Positions 43,388 to 50,144 of a DNA stretch of 57,410 bases are shown here, one piece after another. How positions within the stretch are numbered: the first letter of the stretch is position 1; the number at the start of each line of letters is the position of its first letter. The translations under genes and the position numbers were made by a program. This stretch comes from a virus. The DNA is taken from positions 1 through 57,410 of the IMG/VR virus record IMGVR_UViG_3300037088_000263. One strand, 5' to 3'. The notes under the pieces are model-generated. The model was not told the DNA's origin and ran no database searches. It was given only the letters and a program-made list of their open reading frames with translations.

Positions 43388-43483
43388 ATGATCAGGAGGG
43401 CAGAAGCCCGCCACGCCCTACGGCTGACCGGCATGACGGGCTCAAAACGAAAAGACCCAATCCATCTACTTTCTGAGGGCTGA
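43388..43483 (+). CDS. Possible basic peptide, 31 aa
   Basis: ATG at 43388 with AAAGGTGA upstream; the in-frame ATG at 43343 would give 46 aa but has a worse site. Product MIRRAEARHALRLTGMTGSK plus eleven residues. Its last codons lie in the 13-bp inverted repeat 43454-43494. Confidence 0.35.
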   Translation: MIRRAEARHALRLTGMTGSKRKDPIHLLSEG

Positions 43484-43494
43484 TGGATTGGGTC
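43454..43494 (+). terminator. 13-bp perfect inverted repeat
   Basis: GACCCAATCCATC (43454-43466) pairs with GATGGATTGGGTC (43482-43494) around a 15-nt loop. It follows the small-gene cluster and precedes a tRNA-like sequence. No U-run follows, so it may be a processing or protective structure as much as a terminator. Confidence 0.5.
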
Positions 43495-43546
43495 GTGGTC
43501 GGTACCGCACTATTCCGCAGGCTGGCTTGCGACGGTCTGCGATTCA

Positions 43547-43629
43547 GGAGGGTGACCGGATGGTTCCGGAAGCGGTCCTATAAACCGCAATGCTCTGCCG
43601 GGCATGGGGTCCAAATCCCCCACCCTCCT
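43547..43629 (+). tRNA. Class II tRNA-like gene, anticodon UAU by position
   Basis: The acceptor stem GGAGGGT/ACCCTCC is perfect. The D arm has CCG/CGG with a GG in the loop. The anticodon stem GCGGT/ACCGC encloses CCTATAA. A long variable arm ATGCTC/GGGCAT (6 bp) follows. The T arm is GGGG-TCCAAAT-CCCC. CCA is not encoded. By position the anticodon is TAT (43579-43581). Base 33 is C, not the near-universal T, and positions 8-9 are GA. The long variable arm is typical of Leu, Ser or Tyr tRNAs, not Ile. It may be an unusual or decayed tRNA, or a tRNA mimic. Confidence 0.55.
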
Positions 43630-43662
43630 CTTCCATTCTACCGCCGCCATTGACGCCAGCGC

Positions 43663-43668
43663 TACAAT
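43663..43668 (+). promoter_or_regulatory. TACAAT -10-like box directly before a GTG start
   Basis: The box ends 6 nt before the GTG at 43675, so transcription would begin at or next to the start codon and the mRNA could be leaderless. No good -35 is visible at 17 bp. The same GCTACAAT string precedes the tiny + strand gene at 11929. Confidence 0.35.
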
Positions 43669-43674
43669 GAAGTC

Positions 43675-43824
43675 GTGGCTAACATTCCTAAGGTGCCCCG
43701 TGCGGAATTCGAAGCCGTCATCAAGGCGTTACTGGACACACCGCCGATGCCCGCCAGTGCGATAACCGACAAACGCCCGCGCAAGGACGGCGCGAAGCGG
43801 CCAGGGCCGCAGAAGCGCGGATAG
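43675..43824 (+). CDS. Small basic protein, 49 aa
   Basis: GTG start. The product (VPRAEFEAVIKALLDTPPMP then ASAITDKRPRKDGAKRPGPQ) has a short helix and a disordered Lys/Arg/Pro tail. Such VPxxEFxxVxxxLLxTPPMP proteins are common as small bacterial chromosomal ORFs. There is no convincing ribosome site; see the -10 box just upstream. Confidence 0.5.
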   Translation: MANIPKVPRAEFEAVIKALLDTPPMPASAITDKRPRKDGAKRPGPQKRG

Positions 43825-43837
43825 CGATTATTGCGCG

Positions 43838-44299
43838 TTAAACGTTCGGCACGATTGATGGTGGATCATCGATCTCCACCGCAAATAATCCAGATCGATG
43901 ATTGAATGCAACATTAACGCGGTCAAAGAAACCACACTGCCCTAGAAGCCCAAGTCCGACATTGTCGAGCCCTATTGTGAATCCTGCATACACATCTAGG
44001 GTAGTGACCCCAGGAAATTCGATTTTGATGGGCCAGTAGAACGTTGGAACCGAGCCGTTTCCTACTCCCAAGGTGTTGCTCGCTGGTTTTGTGAGCGGAT
44101 CCAGGCCAAGTTGCAGGGCAAACGACAGGGGGAATGTGCAATGGTCCGCCCCTGAGTCCACAATAGCGTAACACGGCAACCTGGCACTTCCGTTCAGCAG
44201 GTCAATACGCAGAACGGGGCGCTTCGCTGAGTGTCCGGTTGGGAAAGATGGATCTGGCGGGCAAGGGAATACGCCGTAAGGAATTTGGTGCCAAGCCAC
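43838..44299 (-). CDS. Retropepsin-like aspartic protease (clan AA), 153 aa
   Basis: The catalytic loop is AIVDSGADHCTFP, with Asp48 in the DSGA motif. The second conserved part is LGLLGQCGFFDRVNVAFN, matching the flap and hydrophobic-Gly region of clan AA proteases that work as dimers. GTG start at 44299, 8 nt after the DUF5678 stop. It is on the opposite strand to the early genes and paired with DUF5678, a partnership I recall from bacterial chromosomes. Substrate unknown; a moron or defence/counter-defence role is possible. Confidence 0.75.
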   Translation of the reverse strand: MAWHQIPYGVFPCPPDPSFPTGHSAKRPVLRIDLLNGSARLPCYAIVDSGADHCTFPLSFALQLGLDPLTKPASNTLGVGNGSVPTFYWPIKIEFPGVTTLDVYAGFTIGLDNVGLGLLGQCGFFDRVNVAFNHRSGLFAVEIDDPPSIVPNV

Positions 44300-44307
44300 C
44301 GGAGCGC

Positions 44308-44517
44308 CTAGAATAGAAACGCTGCCGACGACTGGGGCACACGCACAATCACTGGATTTGGCTCGCCCTGTTCCTGGGCTTTGCGAATTGCATCCTTCAG
44401 TTCGGCCGCATATGCCAGAACGCGGTCTTCGTTCTGTGAAAGTGCGACCCAGGCTCCTCGCGGAATGCCTTCGAGGAGTTTATCGAAGTCATGAACCATC
44501 GGTGCCATTGTTGCCAT
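44308..44517 (-). CDS. DUF5678-like protein, 69 aa
   Basis: Start at 44517, after GGAAGGAG. The core LEGIPRGAWVALSQNEDRVL, then AYAAELKDAIRKAQEQGEPN, then PVIVRVP is the DUF5678 pattern. It precedes the aspartic protease gene by 8 nt, so the two form a cassette on the - strand. DUF5678 function is unknown; it could be inhibitor, adaptor or substrate of the protease. Confidence 0.7.
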   Translation of the reverse strand: MATMAPMVHDFDKLLEGIPRGAWVALSQNEDRVLAYAAELKDAIRKAQEQGEPNPVIVRVPQSSAAFLF

Positions 44518-44923
44518 TTCACTCCTTCCTCTAGTAGACGACATATCCAGCATGTTTGGACTCAGCATTGTGCCCCATTTTGGCATCAAACAAGACACTA
44601 CGCCATAGAAACAGTACCAAGTACTCTTCCACGGATATTTTATTAAATTCTTGACTAAACCCTATATTACCTTTAGGTTGCAAGGCAATGATAGCATTAA
44701 AGCGTAAGGTGTTTACCTGATCTCTACCTATAGCTGCACCCTATCGCTGACCCAAAGAACAGTGCTGCAAAACACACAGCTACCCCGCTTATTGAGTGTT
44801 GAAGCTCAGCGCGAGATTCTCAAGTGTATTTGCCACCGGCCTGTCACCGCTACCCATTGTGGTGTGGAAATGGTTCAGCCCGCACTGCTTGGAACCCATG
44901 AGCCTGTTTGGAGGAATTCAGTA
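44518..44923. promoter_or_regulatory. AT-rich divergent intergenic region
   Basis: This 406-bp gap separates the - strand DUF5678/protease pair from the + strand early genes. It is distinctly AT-rich at 44630-44710, with TTGACT (44651-44656) and TAATAT/TATATT boxes. Spacing to good partners is imperfect on both strands. A longer GTG frame from 44762 leads into the gene at 44924, but the better ribosome site is at 44910. It probably holds divergent promoters. Confidence 0.45.
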
Positions 44924-45085
44924 ATGCACCTGAACGAACGCTACCAATCCCACTGCCGCTGGTGTTGGAAGGTCCACGAGGACGATTCCTACATCCAAGC
45001 CATTCGCAAGACGGAAGAACATGAGCGGCAGTGCCCCCGCAAGCCTCAAGCCAAGGAACCCGCGCCTCGGGAGGCCGCAAAGTGA
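44924..45085 (+). CDS. Zinc-finger-like protein, 53 aa
   Basis: ATG at 44924 chosen for its GGAGG ribosome site (44910-44914). The pattern CRWCWKVHEDD...HERQC gives a C2HC zinc site. The tail is Lys/Pro rich. The stop overlaps the next GTG by 4 nt. Confidence 0.6.
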   Translation: MHLNERYQSHCRWCWKVHEDDSYIQAIRKTEEHERQCPRKPQAKEPAPREAAK

Positions 45086-45177
45086 GCGACTTCATCCTCG
45101 GAGTGGCATTAGCCTGCGCTCTCCGCTACCTCGTTCTCATCCTCTCCGACATCGAGCGCAACACCCGACAACGCTGA
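45082..45177 (+). CDS. Small membrane peptide, 31 aa
   Basis: GTG overlapping the previous stop, with GGGAGG upstream. The product (SDFILGVALACALRYLVLIL then SDIERNTRQR) is one membrane helix with a polar basic end. Function unknown. Confidence 0.5.
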   Translation: MSDFILGVALACALRYLVLILSDIERNTRQR

Positions 45178-45300
45178 TTTGTACGCGGCACTAACGCCAA
45201 GACCTTGACGAATAAGGGGCATCGCCACACGGTCCAGCGCACGGATCGCCGCCCACCCCTCCAACTTCCGCGCCGACGACGTGATTTTTTGCGATGCCAC

Positions 45301-45330
45301 TTGACAAGTGTACCCCGAAAGGCGCATATT
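45301..45330 (+). promoter_or_regulatory. Sigma70-type promoter, TTGACA-18-CATATT
   Basis: A perfect TTGACA -35 (45301-45306), 18-bp spacer, and CATATT -10 (45325-45330, 4 of 6). Transcription would begin near 45337 and give an 80-nt leader before the gene at 45421. The upstream 45178-45300 holds no convincing + strand gene. Confidence 0.6.
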
Positions 45331-45373
45331 GTTCTCGTTCAGTCTTGCAAGCTGAATAGCAGGAATCTGAGAC

Positions 45374-45417
45374 GACCGGGACGGCAGTCGAGTCCCGGCC
45401 CGGTCATCAGACTCGAC
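45374..45417 (+). promoter_or_regulatory. Leader with competing hairpins
   Basis: Three stems share bases: CCGGGAC (45376-45382)/GTCCCGG (45392-45398), GACCGGG (45374-45380)/CCCGGTC (45399-45405), and GTCGAGTC (45387-45394)/GACTCGAC (45410-45417). The last is 8 bp and ends 3 nt before the ATG at 45421. Mutually exclusive stems in a short leader suggest translation or termination control. Confidence 0.45.
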
Positions 45418-45420
45418 CAG

Positions 45421-45732
45421 ATGAACAACGATCAATCGTCCATACATCCCGTTACCGACATCGTAGAAGACCGGATGCGCCGCGCTTTCGCAGGCGAAGA
45501 CGTAGGCCTCACTTCCGGATTGACCTACGGTCAGTACTTCCCCGCTCCCACTGAGGACGAGACGCGAATGGCAATCGCCCGCACCAACTACGAGCGAGGG
45601 CGCGATGCCGAAAGAGAAGCCTGCGCCCAACTCGCAGACATGTTTGACACAGGGAAATACTACACGGAAGATGCACGTGCAAGGGCTATCGCCGCCGCCA
45701 TCCGCGCACGCTCCCAGGAGTCCCCACGGTGA
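45421..45732 (+). CDS. Hypothetical protein, 103 aa
   Basis: ATG at 45421 with no clear ribosome site; the preceding leader is structured. Residues ~55-100 (RGRDAEREACAQLADMFDTG) look like a conserved phage helix often followed by AxAIRARxQ. The stop overlaps the next GTG. No function assigned. Confidence 0.55.
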   Translation: MNNDQSSIHPVTDIVEDRMRRAFAGEDVGLTSGLTYGQYFPAPTEDETRMAIARTNYERGRDAEREACAQLADMFDTGKYYTEDARARAIAAAIRARSQESPR

Positions 45733-46100
45733 AGCTCACCTTCAAAACTCGCACCGGCTACCTGATCGAAACATCTCAGGTTGACACCGAAAAAGAACTC
45801 TTCAAAGCCACCGCCAACCTCCAAGCCATCTTCGCCGCCGAAGACTCCTGCGGTTGCTGCCAATCCCCCTACATCTCCTACCGCTTCCGCACCATCGACG
45901 AGAACGACTACTACGATCTCGTCTGCAACGCCTGTTCCGCTTCCTTCCGCTTCGGTCAAACCCGCAAGGGTTCCCTTTTCCCAAAACGCAAGGACGACCA
46001 GAACCAGCCCCTTCCTAATCGCGGCTGGTCCGTCTGGAAATCCCTCCCCGAAGCCAAGAACAACGCTCTCGTTTCTCAACCTCGCAAGGTGTCGCAATGA
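45729..46100 (+). CDS. Zinc-ribbon phage protein, 123 aa
   Basis: GTG at 45729 by overlap. A CGCC motif and a VCNAC motif flank a beta hairpin (YISYRFRTIDENDYYDLVC), the four-Cys ribbon seen in many phage single-strand DNA or early proteins. The C-terminus is basic. Codons here are strikingly C-ending compared with neighbours. Possible nucleic-acid binding. Confidence 0.6.
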   Translation: MKLTFKTRTGYLIETSQVDTEKELFKATANLQAIFAAEDSCGCCQSPYISYRFRTIDENDYYDLVCNACSASFRFGQTRKGSLFPKRKDDQNQPLPNRGWSVWKSLPEAKNNALVSQPRKVSQ

Positions 46101-46393
46101 CACAACTGGTCCAGGACTTCCCGCAAAGTCCGAACTCGCCGTATCCCCAGGGAAGGCTCACGACTGATTCCGTGCGCCCTGGTCTATCCGGCGTCCGCCG
46201 CATCCCTGCCTCTGCCGTGTTAGAGATTCTTCAACCGAATCTGATTGAGGCATGTGCCAAGCGCGTAAATCCTCAAAAAGCCCCCCGTTTAACCCGCTCG
46301 TGCAACTCACGTCTCCGGGGATCGGATTCGGGCTCTGTCGCAACCGCCCTGATGTCCGGCGAAACACTTGTCGCCGTAAGTTGCCCTGGATAG
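46097..46393 (+). CDS. Doubtful hypothetical protein, 98 aa
   Basis: Starts by ATGA overlap with the zinc-ribbon gene. The composition (Ser, Arg, Pro) is not strongly coding and no motif is seen. Kept because of the coupled start. Confidence 0.35.
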   Translation: MTQLVQDFPQSPNSPYPQGRLTTDSVRPGLSGVRRIPASAVLEILQPNLIEACAKRVNPQKAPRLTRSCNSRLRGSDSGSVATALMSGETLVAVSCPG

Positions 46394-47285
46394 TCGTCCA
46401 TTGCACTGAATCGAAAGGCGCTAGTCGAAAGATGCGGCCACCGGACTACAAGCCGGGAGGGGGTGGGGGGTAGCTCTCATTGCGCCCGGTTGTCACGTCC
46501 TCGCCCCATCCCACCCGTCAGAAACAGCCTGCTCCCCACCGCATCCCCGCCTCAAAAAAACACCGCCGCCCACCCAGAAAAAATCCCCCCAAGAAAAATG
46601 CTCTATCGGCATCAGTAAGGCCAATCGCACGGGAGGAGCCCCCTGGACAATCCCGACGCGGCCGGCCTGAGCCTGGCGCTCGCCGCCGGCCGCCGGACAG
46701 AACAGGACACAACGTCACCACGTGGCGTAGGAGCGCGTGCAGGGTCGATAGGCTGTAACCCACGGTGATACCCCCTACGGCGCGCTGTAGGCCCTGGAAC
46801 GCGCGGGAATCGGCATTGTACAGACTATCAGGGACTATGCCGGACGCCCTCCGCCTATCTCACATTCTGTAGATACTGCGACGGTATCGCGCATCCCTTT
46901 TGTTATCAACGCGATGGGCCGATTGCAGGCCGAATAGCTGCTGGGACGATCGCCGGCTCGCCTGGTAAGCTTGTTATGGCCGGCAAGGTGCTCGCGATCC
47001 GGCGCGGCGTCTTCGGTTGACGCGATGGCGTTTCGTGACATGTTGGCGTAGTTATGACGGGCGTTATGGCGTGTTGTTGAGCGGAAAGGGGATAGGTTTG
47101 TGTGGGTATTGGAGTACCCGCATTTGGGCACGCGTGATACCCGCAAAGTAGCGTGGCTGATCCCCGCAACGGGGGTCTTGTGAGGGGGATTGAGTAGGCG
47201 CATGATGGATTCAGGTAGGGGAGCAACGCACCTGGCAGATTCAGGGAACAGCGCGCGACCCTACCGGGCCTGAGGAGGCAATCCG
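46394..47285. other. Gene-poor 890-bp region
   Basis: No convincing gene on either strand. It begins with runs of C and A (46540-46600). It has short palindromes such as CCTAC/GTAGG (46774-46791) and ATCCCCG/CGGGGGT (47160-47176), GATACCC twice, and GTTATG three times. A TTGACG lies near 47017 without a good -10. It could be an origin or control region for the genes from 47286. Confidence 0.4.
47268..47279 (+). promoter_or_regulatory. Shine-Dalgarno hairpin, copy 1
   Basis: GCCT-GAGG-AGGC places the ribosome site GAGGAGG in a loop and 3' arm, 6 nt before the ATG at 47286. A matching element with a compensatory change is at 48036-48049. Confidence 0.5.
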
Positions 47286-47606
47286 ATGCAACGGTACACG
47301 ATACAAGACGGAGCTACGACGTACACGCGAATCAGCAAGTCTGATGCGCGCAAGATGTTTGACGCGGGAGAGGTATTCTACATCACCGCGCACAAGATGC
47401 GACCTGGCTTCCCTTTTTCGCTGGGAACGACGATAGACGGAGCGCACGTGCGGGCGGAGCGGAGATTGAGCCCCACGTATCCGACGCTGGAAAGTCTGTT
47501 TGATGCGACGGTGACGGAGTTCTGCTGGTACAACGCGAATTGCCATGAGACGGGGTTGTATGCGGCGTTTTACCGGATGGCGGAGCAGAAACCGCGCGTG
47601 GCGTAG
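47286..47606 (+). CDS. Hypothetical protein, 106 aa
   Basis: ATG 7 nt after the GAGGAGG site. The product (MQRYTIQDGATTYTRISKSD...) looks like a small beta/alpha phage early protein with two Cys (FCWYNANCHE). No family recognised. It opens a series of + strand genes after the gene-poor region. Confidence 0.6.
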   Translation: MQRYTIQDGATTYTRISKSDARKMFDAGEVFYITAHKMRPGFPFSLGTTIDGAHVRAERRLSPTYPTLESLFDATVTEFCWYNANCHETGLYAAFYRMAEQKPRVA

Positions 47607-47686
47607 TACTGGTGACCGGTGTTTCCCCGATTGCAACGGGCTTTTGCAAGGTTCATAGTGGGGATACGGTTGAGGAGCCGAAAACG

Positions 47687-48028
47687 ATGGCATACACGAT
47701 TTGCGATAGAAACGGAGATTGCCGGCCGCTGCGGTTGATTGTTCCGAACGTGCACGGCGTGCCGGAGGTCAAGGCGGAATTCACACCGTTTTGGTGGGTC
47801 TGCGATCCGTGCAATAGCTCGGAGAAACGGTACTCCGTGGAGTATAACTCCGCGCAGGAGACACCGACGTATTTGTCGTGGTACCAGGTGGTGACGACGG
47901 ACGATAGCGCGGAAGATGTGGCGGTGAAGGTGGCGTACTACGCGCGGGTGATTGCGGCTCGAAACGCGCTGGATGCGGCAAGTGTGGAGTATCGGCGTTT
48001 GACGGGGTGCGGGGAAACGGGCGCATAG
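47687..48028 (+). CDS. Hypothetical protein, 113 aa
   Basis: The start at 47687 (MAYTICDRNGDCRPL) was chosen over an upstream frame to 47612 because GAGGAG lies 11 nt before it. It has several Cys (CDRNGDC, VCDPC). The C-terminal half is helical. Possible metal binding; no function assigned. Confidence 0.6.
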   Translation: MAYTICDRNGDCRPLRLIVPNVHGVPEVKAEFTPFWWVCDPCNSSEKRYSVEYNSAQETPTYLSWYQVVTTDDSAEDVAVKVAYYARVIAARNALDAASVEYRRLTGCGETGA

Positions 48029-48035
48029 TGGAATA

Positions 48036-48049
48036 GACCTGAGGAGGTC
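48036..48049 (+). promoter_or_regulatory. Shine-Dalgarno hairpin, copy 2
   Basis: GACCT-GAGG-AGGTC encloses the ribosome site of the gene at 48056. Compared with copy 1 the pair next to CCT/AGG is A-T rather than G-C, so pairing is kept. This supports a real RNA hairpin. Confidence 0.5.
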
Positions 48050-48055
48050 AATCAG

Positions 48056-48739
48056 ATGAGAACACAGACAGTTTACGTGAAACCGAATGACGCGACGGCG
48101 GTATTGCTGGTGGGTCGCGCGTTTCCAGGTGCGCGGGTTTCGAAGGTCGCCATCAACGTGCATGATGCGGGCGGAATGGCGCTCACGTCGTATTGGAGCG
48201 GTGGGACGCGAGATTACCACGCGGTTGTGCGGCTGGCGGATATGCAGGTTTGGCAGGTGCCGGAGAATGGGTCTGGATACAGCGCGGTGGATCGCGCGTT
48301 CGGCCCGGCTGGAATGCCGTTAGAATTACCGGCACCGGGCTTTGCTGTGGTGACGTTCACGGACGGTTGCTACAAGGCGGTATCGTGCCACATTCACAGG
48401 GATAACGCGGCGAAACTGATCGCGGCGCCGGTGGAAGTGACGTGGGCGGAAAAGGTTGTTCTGGTCGCTACCAGGGCGCTCAAGTCGAGCTACTGTGGCG
48501 TCAAGGATTACAGGTTTCAGGAAGCTCGACGCGATACCGGCATCACGCGGGCGGAATGGGACGCTGCGGTTTCGGTTTGCAAGTCGCGGGGTTTCTTGAA
48601 TGCAGCCGGCGCGATCAGTATTGACGGGCGGAATGTGGCTGGTCACGCGGACCTGTATCGCATGAAGCGCGTGGCGGACGATACCAAGCTCGGAGCGGAC
48701 CGGCTGGTGGGCGAAACCGAAGCACGGACGGAGGTTTAA
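48056..48739 (+). CDS. Hypothetical protein, 227 aa
   Basis: The N-terminal half is beta-rich with TDGCYKAVSCHIHRDNAAKL. The C-terminal half (RDTGITRAEWDAAVSVCKSR then GFLNAAGAIS) resembles a winged-helix or small phage DNA-binding segment. A stop at 48737-48739 is followed 1 nt later by the next ATG. Possible regulator; unproved. Confidence 0.55.
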   Translation: MRTQTVYVKPNDATAVLLVGRAFPGARVSKVAINVHDAGGMALTSYWSGGTRDYHAVVRLADMQVWQVPENGSGYSAVDRAFGPAGMPLELPAPGFAVVTFTDGCYKAVSCHIHRDNAAKLIAAPVEVTWAEKVVLVATRALKSSYCGVKDYRFQEARRDTGITRAEWDAAVSVCKSRGFLNAAGAISIDGRNVAGHADLYRMKRVADDTKLGADRLVGETEARTEV

Positions 48740-48740
48740 C

Positions 48741-48989
48741 ATGGAGCGCGAAACCTACAAGGCGAAAAGCGGGCGGACGTGCTTTAAGCCCGTGGCTACG
48801 GAAGCGGAAATGCGGCACGCGCTGTACCACGAGGCGAACATCGGCTGGTGTCTGGCTTGCGGCACGGAAACGGACGGAGTGGAGCCGGACGCGCGGCGGT
48901 ACAAGTGCGAGAATTGCGGCGAAATGCTGGTGTACGGGTTGGAAGAATTGGTGATGATGAACCTGGTACATGTGACGGAGGCGAAATGA
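48741..48989 (+). CDS. Zinc-ribbon protein, 82 aa
   Basis: Residues ~35-65 read CLACGTETDGVEPDARRYKC then ENCGE, a CxxC...CxxC ribbon. Such ribbons are found in many small phage proteins. Coupled to the next gene by ATGA overlap. Confidence 0.65.
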   Translation: MERETYKAKSGRTCFKPVATEAEMRHALYHEANIGWCLACGTETDGVEPDARRYKCENCGEMLVYGLEELVMMNLVHVTEAK

Positions 48990-49228
48990 TCGCGACGTTC
49001 AACGAGAAGCACCACGCGGAACTATTCGAGGCAGCGCGGGCGGAAGGTTCGGCAATTGGCGCGGCTGTCCGTGAGCACGGTTGGGTTGCGGCGGACCAGA
49101 CGATAGCGCGGGCGGCAACGGGTTGGGTGAATCGCCAGCCGTTGAACAACATCAAGCTGGAAGTCGAGCTACGTTGGGCCTACATCATCGCGGCGGAAAC
49201 GGCGGCGACGGCGGAAGTACTGCCGTAG
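48986..49228 (+). CDS. Hypothetical helical protein, 80 aa
   Basis: ATG at 48986 overlapping the previous stop. A helical, Ala-rich product (NEKHHAELFEAARAEGSAIG) with a VNRQPLNNIKLEVELRWAYI segment. No function assigned. Confidence 0.6.
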   Translation: MIATFNEKHHAELFEAARAEGSAIGAAVREHGWVAADQTIARAATGWVNRQPLNNIKLEVELRWAYIIAAETAATAEVLP

Positions 49229-49243
49229 GGGATCTACCCGATA
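49226..49243. repeat. Intergenic palindrome-like repeat, copy 3
   Basis: The GGGGATCTACCCGAT core matches the repeats at 1156-1170 and 42833-42847. It overlaps the stop of the previous gene and lies 56 bp before the next start. A small hairpin GCTCT-GGGG-AGAGC follows before the ATG at 49299. Confidence 0.45.
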
Positions 49244-49298
49244 GCGCAGCGGGAGAAAAGAGCGCAAGATAAGTACAGCTCTGGGGAGAGCGAAAAAG

Positions 49299-49691
49299 AT
49301 GATCGACTACAAAGACATTTCAGACATCAAAGAGCGAAACCGGCAGATGGGGTTTCACTTTTTCGACACGGGCGCGCTGCGTTTCTTCCGGTCGCGGGTA
49401 AGCGATACGGTGTACCAGGGGCCGGGCGGAATCTATATCGTGACTTCCGAGCAATTCACGCTTGGCGAATATGCCGAGACGCGCAAGTACACGCCGCGCA
49501 AGTTCAACTGGGGAACGGGATCGTTTGAGCACTTTGACGGAGAGCCGGAGTTCAACACGTGCTCAAAGGCGGTCGCGCACAGGATCGCGCGACAGGCGGC
49601 AATGATTGACCCGGCAGTGAAGGCGGCAAATAACCTGTCACGCGCGGCGCTGGTCGAAGCGGCTTCAGAAGCGGTCGCGCTCGGAGAATAG
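49299..49691 (+). CDS. Conserved phage protein, 130 aa
   Basis: The core GFHFFDTGALRFFRSRVSDT then VYQGPGGIYIVTSEQF matches a widespread small phage protein of unknown function (a DUF7447-like pattern, from memory). The C-terminal ~35 residues are helical. Ribosome site GGGGAGAG. Function unknown. Confidence 0.65.
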   Translation: MIDYKDISDIKERNRQMGFHFFDTGALRFFRSRVSDTVYQGPGGIYIVTSEQFTLGEYAETRKYTPRKFNWGTGSFEHFDGEPEFNTCSKAVAHRIARQAAMIDPAVKAANNLSRAALVEAASEAVALGE

Positions 49692-49693
49692 CT

Positions 49694-49900
49694 ATGAGCG
49701 GCTTCGATTACATCCTCGGGCTTTTCGTGTGGACCTACCCCGCGCTGCGGCTGGCGCGGTGGGCTCGGCTGCGGCGGGCGCGAGTGGCGGTGGAGGCGCG
49801 GGTTAACCGGGCGCTGGCGGTGTGGCTGCCGGCTGGAGCTTGCGGCGAGGACCGGGTGCGGGTGTATCAATTCCACGGCTTGGGAGGTGATATGCGGTAA
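49694..49900 (+). CDS. Small membrane or basic protein, 68 aa
   Basis: One hydrophobic segment (GFDYILGLFVWTYPALRLAR) is followed by an Arg-rich helix (RLRRARVAVEARVNRALAVW). It may sit at the inner membrane. A structured non-coding stretch follows. Confidence 0.5.
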   Translation: MSGFDYILGLFVWTYPALRLARWARLRRARVAVEARVNRALAVWLPAGACGEDRVRVYQFHGLGGDMR

Positions 49901-49904
49901 GGCG

Positions 49905-50144
49905 AAAAGGCGGGCTACCGGGAGCGGGTAGCCCGTCAAAGCGGGCATCGGAAGCGTTTCAGACTCTCGGGGGAGCGTAGGGAGCGATAGCCGGTGCCCA
50001 CTTTGGCGGAAAATGAGGATACGGACAGCAGTACAGGCTTCCAGGTTGCCGCGCGGGTTCATCGACCGCACGCAATCTCCTCAGCCGAAGGGCGGCCGGC
50101 CGGAAGGTGCCGCCCACGAGATTAGGCTTTAAGGAGTCGTAGCC
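49905..50144 (+). ncRNA. Candidate structured RNA / leader, about 240 nt
   Basis: Three stems lie in series. The first is CGGGCTACC (49911-49919)/GGTAGCCCG (49927-49935). The second is CAAAG-c-GGGCATCGG (49937-49951) with CCGGTGCCC-a-CTTTG (49991-50005), 14 paired positions and one mismatch. The third is a nested pair AATCTC/GAGATT enclosing GGGCGG/CCGCCC (about 50074-50122). No gene is convincing here. It ends 20 nt before the ATG at 50145. It may be a leader or a free-standing small RNA; no promoter was located with confidence. Confidence 0.5.

Noticed and set aside
43579-43581. Amber-suppressor tRNA reading of the anticodon loop (CTA shifted by one)
   Set aside because: The stem geometry places TAT at 34-36, and TAG ends many genes here, so recoding is unlikely.
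45109-45332. - strand frame with protein-like helix opposite 45082-45177
   Set aside because: No ribosome site, and it is antisense to a coupled + strand gene. Could be revisited if homologues exist.
45334-45424. tRNA-Ala(UGC)-like anticodon arm (TCAGT-CTTGCAA-GCTGA) followed by a GC-rich arm
   Set aside because: No matching 5' acceptor strand, no D arm, and the supposed T arm has a 9-nt loop. Better explained as leader hairpins.
46480-46763. Open frames on both strands in the gene-poor region
   Set aside because: Arg/Pro- or Gly-rich translations without ribosome sites; typical of shadow frames in GC-rich DNA.
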